From Larix kaempferi (Eukaryota; Streptophyta; Pinopsida; Pinales; Pinaceae), in contig BSBM01000461.1 in the NCBI GenBank assembly GCA_027924585.1, forward strand, positions 6,900,001 through 6,964,000: a stretch of 64,000 bases of DNA, written 5' to 3'. The notes beneath the pieces were generated by a model. It did not search any database and was not told the DNA's origin. It was given only the letters and a program-made list of their open reading frames with translations. Below, one piece after another: positions 56,767-64,000 of this stretch (the stretch's first letter is position 1; each line of letters begins with the position of its first letter). A program made the translations under genes and the position numbers.

Positions 56767-59700
56767 TTAAATGGGAATGAATAAGGAAAAATAAATTACA
56801 ATAAACTTTAAATTAACCTTGTTGAGATTTCTGACAAAATCAGAAAAAACTTTGTAATCTCTTTCTTCTAATTTGTATGTGTCATTCCTATTTTTGTCTG
56901 ATAAGTTGGCCATTACTATAACAGATTCAAGTTGTACAAAAAAATGATCTTTCAAATCATACTTGTACAAGCGTTGCCCTTTTATTTTATTGTACCAACA
57001 AAACTGAAGCTCAACACCTTCTGGCCTATCCAAAAGATCAATGTCATTATGGTAATCAAACACCCTATTTCCATCCTTCCTTCTTATTTTTTGAACCCTT
57101 CCAATGTACCAAGTTCCACAAGAAACACCTTCTTTGGTACTTCGAGAAACACCTTTTCTTGTGGCACATTCAACTATAGGTATTGAGTTGCTCTCAAACA
57201 ACACCCCGCAATCCGATCCAATTCCAAAGCCGATTGAAACACCCTTTTTTGAAGCCCTTTCATCTCGCCTAAAGTAGACCCCATTTCTCACTCTAGTCAA
57301 CCTATCTTTGGATAATGTTGGATTTCCATTCAACTGACTAACCAAACAAGATTTGAACATATCCTTACCATCAAGCTCTATCACTGGTTTGGTAGTTGTG
57401 TTCACATTATCATCAATGGTATCTAAAATTTCATCCAACTCATGCCTCCACTCACTTTCCATTGTTTGCAATTCACTAACATTGAGTATGGATGAAGATG
57501 AAGATTGGAATATTGAGTTGGAGTTATTCGGTGTAGAACCATCAACTACTTCATCCATTAGTTGGAATGTTGGATAGTTTTGATCCTCTATCCATGGTTT
57601 AAACCACCAAGAAGATTGTGTGTGTCCTTCTGGATGCATGCCAAATCTTGATAAAAGGTTTAGCACATCATTCAATCCTACTTTCAGAGCTTCTATAATT
57701 TTATCATCTGTAGATATTGGACCATAATGAGATAAGACATCATGATTCTCTGTTGTTTGTTGGTGCAATTTATTCCAGATGCTTTCTTGTTTTTTATGAG
57801 ATTTATTAAAGCGAAGCCCTTGTGGATTTGATTCTTCTTCGGCAACTCTATTAAGAGTTCCAACAGCATAAAGCAAGTCAGTGAGATCATAGGCCCTCTC
57901 TGATCCAACCATCCCACCAACTTTGCTAAAGAAGTTCTCACACACATCTGACCCAGTCAAGTGCAATACACATGGCAAGTTAGAGTAGTGATCTCGAAAC
58001 AATCTCATCAATAAAACCGCAAAGTGGCACGAAATTTTCACATACTGATATGCCTCTCTACTAATGAAATTTATGTTGGCATTAACATGAGATTGTTTCC
58101 ATACCCAACATAACCATAACAAAAAGAAATGTTGAACTCTTGAATCATTTCGCACTCTTTCCCAAAGAATCAAACTATGAGACATAAAAATGTCAATGTA
58201 GTCATCAACAATCATTAGATAAATCTCTGTACCTAGTGTTCTCTCTGCCCTACCACTTGTTGTACTTCTCATCTCTTTTAAACACCTTTGAACATGCCTT
58301 GAAGCAATGCGTTGCGCTGAACCCCAATTTTGTCGATCCATCCTCTCTACATCTTCAATTTTAAGCTTGTGATCATCCACTTTAAAAGTGTTATAAACCA
58401 TTCTGACATGATTAAAACTTACCAACTCTTCTCCAAGGATCAAATCTCATCGGCCACTAAACAAAGGATTGATTAGCTTTTTCCCGTTGTGTATGTAATC
58501 CTGGTCATGTAGTCCTACTACGTTGCCACCATCATGCAACCCAGATAGCCTCCACCCTTACCAACTCTTCTCCAAGGATCAAATCTCATCGGCCACTAAA
58601 CAAAGGATTGATTAGCTTTTTCCCGTTGTGTATGTAATCCTGGTCATGTAGTCCTACTACGTTGCCACCATCATGCAACCCAGATAGCCTCCACCCTTCC
58701 CAAGGGATTTGATATCGAATACCTTTTGTTGAAGAATAAGCCTTCAACATAAGTTGTCTTCTTCTACTATCCCCATCAGATGAATGACCAATAATAGGTC
58801 CCAAACAAATTTCCACGTGTTTCTTCCACATAAATTCTATTTTTTCCCATTGCTTGGCAACAAAATCTACATCGAACCTATTGCATGTTGGATGAACAAC
58901 CACAACCAAACGGGGAAGCTTTTCATGTAAAGGGTTTGCAATAATGACACGTGCATAATGACCAATTACACTGTTTTTGAAAGTGTCTGTAATAACATCA
59001 TAGCTTGCAACTCCCTCGCCCACAGTCACTAAGAAATGTGATTGGCATTGATGATTTTCTTTATTACCACAAAAACCAACCAAAGTATCACTTTTTGCTA
59101 CCCACCTAACATATTTTTTCACAACGGTCTTATCTTCAGCAAGGCATACAGGAATCAGACCCTCTATACCATGTTTGGATTTATAAGAAGCATAAACCTT
59201 TCCAAGTGCCTCAAAAATGTACTCATGCTCCCCTGGGATATATGACAGTGATTTTCTCACTTGCCTTAAAGTTGTAGATATTCAAGGACCATCTAAATTC
59301 AAGCTAATGAAGCTCTACAATCTAGGACCCCCCCATAACTTAATCATCTCATAAATGGATTTAGTGGATGCACCATACCTTCTCCCTGCTTTTGGACATG
59401 TCAGGTTGTGAAAGATATCTTTGACAAATTCCCAAATGGCATCTTTACCTTGTAATTTTCCTTGTCTATGTGCCTCACACACATCCTTGCAAAACCTAAA
59501 TACATCTTTCCTTTCTGTAGATTCAAACAACTTGTCCTTTAGGGACCTTATTCTAATAGAGAGTATAGCAACCTTTGTCCTCTCCCACCAAAGAGCCCTC
59601 ATTGTTGATCTATAGCTAGTATTTGTAACCCTTGCAACATTTCTGAGCTCAGTTTGAGTCAAAAAGTCTAATCTTCTCCCTTTCCCTGTATCTCGCCCAT

Positions 59701-61215
59701 GTCTTTTAATGGGGCTCTTTGATTCACGATATAAACGCATCCTAAAGTCATCACAGTCTAGAATCAACTTACAAAACTTGCATGTCAATGATTCAAAAGG
59801 TATCCCTGTTTCAGAAGCCCTCTGACAATGAATATGCCTATATGTACCATCAATACGGCATTCTGTACCATGATAACATAGCATCCTCTTGGTATGCTTC
59901 TCTATGGCCCATAATTTCCCACCCCTTTGATCATCCATTAGGATTTTTGTGTTCAATCTCTCCCCATTTATATCAATATATGGATACCAATACCCCCAAC
60001 ATTGTACTATCAAGGGAGATAAATGATCTACAATAATACAATAAAAGCAAATAAATTTGAAGATAAAAAATAAAATTATGTTCAATGTCATATTCAAATT
60101 AAATAAGCTTGTGAAATTAACATACCTGAAGTAGAAGGATTTGCACTTGTAGAACCCCTATGTGATAGTGGTGTTGATGATGGGACCAAGAACCTAGTCA
60201 AACTCTGTTGGGACTTATCATTGGTAGGCTTCTTGGGTCTCCAAACTATGCCAGTCCTCAACCCAATTGTATTATGTGAATCCTCATTTGTAGTAGAAAT
60301 GTGCTTTTTTGATTTCATATGTTCATTTAGAGAACTAACAATATTACCACTTGTTGTTACTAAATAAAACCATTTATTGCACCGTGTACATTCCACTTTT
60401 ACTTTTCTCTTGTCCTCGTATCCTGCAAGTGTTGCTTCCACCACTTTGAACAAATTTGGATCTTGTGTCTTGTTGAAATCATCTAGTATTTTGATGTCTT
60501 TATCAATCTCAATTCAATCTCCAACCATTGATGTCTTCCTTTCTATGTTACATGAAGGAGTTTCACTACTTCCCACCCTTGAAATGTTACGTTGATGGGC
60601 CCTTGTTTTCATGTGATTGTTTTTGAAGTTGCGAAGTGTCCATGCTGCCAAAGACATTTCCCCTATTCCATAATCAATACCACAAATTTCACAACGTATC
60701 TTTATTTTAGATGTTCCATTTTCTGAATATACTTTAAGAGTAACCTTATCCTCAACAAACTCTTCCATTAAACTATTCACTTTTTGTTCCCAAGATGCCA
60801 ATATAGTAGAATCAACACCTATGTTTTGTTCTATCGAATCACACTCAACTTCAACTCTTGCTTGTTTATGCATAGGTTCCTCCATGTTCTCTTCGATGAT
60901 TTCAACATTTGGTGTTCTTTCCATTACATTTGATTGCAACACTTCAGTATCCAATGTGTCTAGTTTCCTCTTGATGCCTATAGGTGTTTTTGTAGCTTTC
61001 CATCTTTTCTCTTGTGTTGCATTTAAAGTATATCCTTGATTGTTGGTAAACTCAAAAGGATATCCAATGATATTATCAAGCACAATTTCTTGACGGATTT
61101 CTGCAAAAGTAGCATCTGATTGACACCTAACTATGCCAAGGGTAGAATGTTCTTCACTAGTTACAATTACAAAGTCAAAATCATTATCTGGATTCATCTG
61201 TATTTCCATCCACAT
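56767..61215 (-). pseudogene. Zinc-finger, transposase-like gene of unclassified family, recently broken
   Basis: One frame runs 61215-60126, a 98-bp GT-AG intron (60125-60028) follows, and the second exon runs 60027-56767. The product would be about 1,390 residues. Finger 1 (about 60693-60595) is C-x2-C-x22-H-x5-H (CEICG...HMKTRAH). Finger 2 (60390-60301) is C-x2-C-x19-H-x5-H (CTRCN...HMKSKKH). A Cys/His cluster follows (CYHGTEC, HIHC, CKFC near 59880-59770). The core has IPVCLAEDKTVVKK, VIIANPLHEKLPRLVVVVHP, GHSSDGDSRRR (58785-58755) and LTGSDVCENFFSKVGG (about 57955-57910), which could supply catalytic acids of an RNase H-fold transposase. The C-terminus is beta-rich (GTWYIGRVQKIRRK, VELQFCWYNK). 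I recall similar uncharacterised proteins in animals such as cnidarians, but name no superfamily. Lesions: TGA 60514, TAG 59315, TGA 59282, TGA 58586 and a 139-bp duplication. Confidence 0.75.
58422..58698 (-). repeat. Exact 139-bp tandem duplication in the transposase-like core
   Basis: CCAACTCTTCTCCAAGGATC starts at 58422 and 58561. About 138 bp are identical. As 139 is not a multiple of three it shifts the frame, which explains why the two large minus frames (59260-58586 and 58443-56767) do not join. Confidence 0.95.
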
Positions 61216-61219
61216 GTAC

Positions 61220-61845
61220 CTTTTAGTTAAATAAAAATGGATAAATATATAGAAACATTTTTCAAAAGATTGGATATAACATACATTTGTCAAAGTGGTG
61301 TTGAAACATTCAAACTAAAATTGAATTTATATAGAAGGAAATTCATTGAACTAGAAAACTGAGAAATATTTGGTTTATTCAGGTTTATTCAATAGACAAT
61401 TAACTGCCTCTTGTAGATATTAAATAACATTCCCAATAGACCCACTAGGAATTCAAAAAATGGGTGGGCCATAATAGTTCCATTCATTGGATATGCATGC
61501 CCCACTATGCCATCACACAAGCCTTACATAAGGAATCTTTTCCCCATAGGCATGATATGATTTCCTTTTCGAGACTCGTAATACAACGAGGAGGTGACTC
61601 ATAAATGAAGGGTGGGGCTTCATAGTGGAGAATGGGATTTGATGAACCTATATTAGGCACTAGGGGAAGGACCTTTGATGTGCGGAGGGACCTTCATGAT
61701 TTTATGTAAAAAGGTCAACACCAAAATTTTCCGCAACAAATTGAAATCGCAATAGGTCATGTGTAGGTATTTTTTTATGCATAAAGTATTCCAGGTTTAG
61801 AGAACATGGATTCTTCCACAACAAATGAATCTCATTTCTCTATCT
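61220..61845. other. Upstream of the transposase-like locus; nothing recognised
   Basis: No clear terminal inverted repeat, promoter or coding block. It contains a balanced-composition stretch (61440-61690) of unknown origin. Confidence 0.4.
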
Positions 61846-61849
61846 ATAT

Positions 61850-62254
61850 AAGATCAAAATTAATCCAAAATTAGAGTCGATTCTAAGGGCGTGGATTTGG
61901 GATGTTTCCCATGGTGTTGGTCAATATACCACTTTGCGATAGTGCTAGTTAGGGTCCTCTGGAACAGGTGTAGCCTAATAGAATCATCAACGATGTTGTT
62001 TGGTGAGCACCATAGGTGAAACGACATGATATGATTTTAGGGGTCTTCTCCAGCCTTCCCTTCAAAGTTTGGGATGTATGACGAGAGTTCGATAGGCATA
62101 GGGGGGAATTTGGATCATGTTGGATCAAATCATTGGTCAATCTCATTAAATCAAGGAGGTTGAGGCTAACCATAACTGGAAAGCTCGCATTTGGGCAAAG
62201 CTTGTCCTCATGGTTTCCATCTAAAATATTTGGGGTTTGTAAAATATGTTTCAT
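61850..62254 (-). pseudogene. Ty3/gypsy gag fragment
   Basis: In one minus frame NFEGKAGEDP, a stop, NHIMSFHLWCSPNNIVDDSI and RLHLFQRTLTSTIAKWYID are the diagnostic helices of plant gypsy gag (retrotransposon gag family). The upstream part, DLIQHDP and IELSSYIP, lies in a neighbouring frame, so there is a frameshift near 62060. The element differs from the gypsy element at 18-23 kb. No pol sequence follows. The fragment ends before the transposase-like locus. Confidence 0.8.
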
Positions 62255-62452
62255 GATTTAGGGACCAGAAACCAAACAAAACAACAAGGTAGAGACCAAG
62301 TGAAACAAAAGATGGAAAGGTCAACCATTCTATCTTCTTGTTTTATTAATCCTACAACTATTATCGAAGGATTAAAAATATTTTGGCCACATTTTTCCAT
62401 TTTTTAAAGAATACTAAAAATAAAAAATAAAATTAAACTAGAGCACTACAAA

Positions 62453-62542
62453 ATGAAAAGAAAAATAAATCCACAAGCATTAATTAAAACAAAAATAAAT
62501 TTACAAGCATTAATGAAAAGAAAAATAAATTCACAAGCATTG
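62453..62542 (+). repeat. 30-bp tandem repeat, three copies
   Basis: ATGAAAAGAAAAATAAATCC followed by ACAAGCATTA starts at 62453, 62483 and 62513, giving an in-frame MKRKINPQAL-like peptide three times. Confidence 0.9.
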
Positions 62543-62544
62543 AG

Positions 62545-63205
62545 GAATTTAAGTGGTTTTAGGTTTTTATGGTTTAACTTTTTATGCCTTCATAATGAGG
62601 GTTTTCACATTTGGGTTATGTTATCATGGTTTTATGTTTTTATTTTTTGTGTACTAAGTTCAGATTTGTGGATTTTGGTATAAATTAAAATGAAAAAATG
62701 GGTATTCCCAAAACAACAAAAAACTTAACAAGTGGTTGGTGAAATAGCCCGAGAATAAGGTGAAGTTGTCCAATGGGCGCATAGGGGGATCTTCATTGTT
62801 TGAGGCTATTCTCTTACAATATTGACATTTCTAACCTTTTAACTTGTCAAAACCATGACAATCTATGAATGCTTTTCTTAAAAATTTTCAAACACATAAA
62901 TATAATTTTAAAGAAAACCAAGTGATTCCTTACATTTTTTGAAGTCCGTATACTAAAGTGGATGTTAATAACCATCATTATCTTCATCAAAGAATGTTTG
63001 AATAAACTTAATCTTCTAAAAGGGGAGGCTTGAAAGTACACAAAATATATAAAGATGCAATGTATTTTTAAGAGAATTATTGCAAAAATAAAATACAATT
63101 AGAAACTAAGTAGATGTAATAAATTAAATTAAAAAGAATTAAAATACTTAAAAATACATAATAATAATAATAAAGTCTACCATAATAATAATAAACTAAA
63201 CTAAG
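62545..63205. other. No gene recognised
   Basis: AT-rich. Short AAT runs near 63160 and 63182. Confidence 0.55.
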
Positions 63206-63208
63206 TGT

Positions 63209-63209
63209 C

Positions 63210-63272
<63 letters not shown>
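63209..63272 (+). repeat. Compound microsatellite (TA)n(GA)n
   Basis: About 11 TA units followed by about 20 GA units without interruption. Confidence 0.97.
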
Positions 63273-63274
<2 letters not shown>

Positions 63275-63275
<1 letters not shown>

Positions 63276-64000
63276 ATAAACCCATCTAAACTAGATCATA
63301 TTTTAAAAAGATGTGTTTAGATTTAGATCTCTCTTACTCTCTAATAGATAATTAAGATAAATTCCTCTCTAGTGGGATGTCCTAATTCCACTTGGATTTT
63401 TTTTAGACAAACAACATATCGTTCTTTGATTGATTATGTACTGTATCCTATGATCTTCCAACACAATACATATCTTGCTTATTTTCCAAAATTACCTTGT
63501 TCACAAGCTAAACACAAATGATATTTATGTGATATTCCTACATATGAGGAAGAAATCAATAGTTTCCATGAGATGGATTTCATCCTACCTTGATGTTTTA
63601 TCATTGTATGTTCTAACTAGTGATACTTTACTCTAGTCTAATTAATTTTTTGTTTCATGCATTGATTTTTTCAACAAAATATTATCTCTTGCAACAAAAT
63701 CACCATTCTAATATTAATGTATCCCTCCATTTCCATAGAAACATCCTTTCCCCCTCATCATAAACAATAAGAAACCATGTGTGGAGCGACTACTCCTTGT
63801 TTCAAATGGTATTTTATCTATTACTATGTAAATATGTATACATGAGGGTATAAAATACACACTTGCAATAATAAAATAGTCTCCTATATTCACCACTCAA
63901 CATTTATATACATAAATGTAACGTATGTTAGGTTGAACTAGTGAAATTTTTTTTGTTTTTTGTTTTTTTTTGTAACAATTAATTTAGAAGTAAAAAGGCA
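63275..64000. other. No gene recognised
   Basis: AT-rich to the window end. Short frames only. Confidence 0.5.

Noticed and set aside
1-64000. tRNA genes, plastid or mitochondrial inserts
   Set aside because: No cloverleaf-like A/B box pair with correct spacing and no organelle gene sequence was recognised by eye. A tRNA or organelle search would settle it.

Overview
The window looks like intergenic DNA from a large, repeat-rich seed-plant genome, probably a gymnosperm (inference). The evidence is AT-rich sequence, short GT-AG introns in the remnants of host genes, plant-type beta-expansin and receptor-like-kinase sequence, and dense, old retroelements of plant type (Ty3/gypsy with an Asp-tRNA-like primer site, L1-like LINEs with a zf-RVT finger and RNase H, and a TRIM with the TGGTATCAGAGCC primer site). 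I see no clearly intact host gene. Nearly every recognisable coding sequence is broken.

Left part (1-18 kb): a gypsy protease remnant is split by an 856-bp solo LTR (208-1063). A SINE-like segment lies near 4 kb. A three-exon beta-expansin pseudogene follows (minus, 8034-7417), then a 5'-truncated LINE with an open 415-codon zf-RVT/RNase H frame (9713-11135), a second decayed non-LTR reverse transcriptase (11.6-12.5 kb) and an unrecognised minus-strand pseudogene (14.0-14.9 kb). After that come several degenerate repeat arrays and a 21-bp minisatellite.

Middle (18-41 kb): a minus-strand Ty3/gypsy element runs gag-protease-RT-RNase H and loses its integrase next to the minisatellite. It is followed by a two-exon OB-fold (SOSS-B/At4g28440-like) pseudogene, whose upstream sequence recurs 14 kb away. 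Then come a LINE remnant, a receptor-like kinase fragment, a PIF1/Helitron helicase tail, a tandem TRIM array (33077-33600) flanked by 5-bp target-site duplications, a gypsy gag-protease remnant and a nearly full-length minus-strand LINE ORF2 (41871-38330).

Right part (41.9-64 kb): about 45 copies of a hairpin-forming 75-bp satellite fill 41.9-45.2 kb. A decayed coiled-coil ORF is split by a 1,887-bp solo LTR (48786-50672). A second, 2,744-bp solo LTR (53969-56712) lies just downstream of the most unusual locus, a minus-strand gene-like unit (61215-56767). It would encode roughly 1,390 residues with two C2H2/BED-like fingers, a Cys/His cluster and an unclassified transposase-like core. It carries four single-codon nonsense changes and one exact 139-bp tandem duplication. 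A gypsy gag remnant and microsatellites close the window.

The genes do not form a functional unit. The window is a layered record of nested insertions, several of which can be proved from reading frames and target-site duplications alone.
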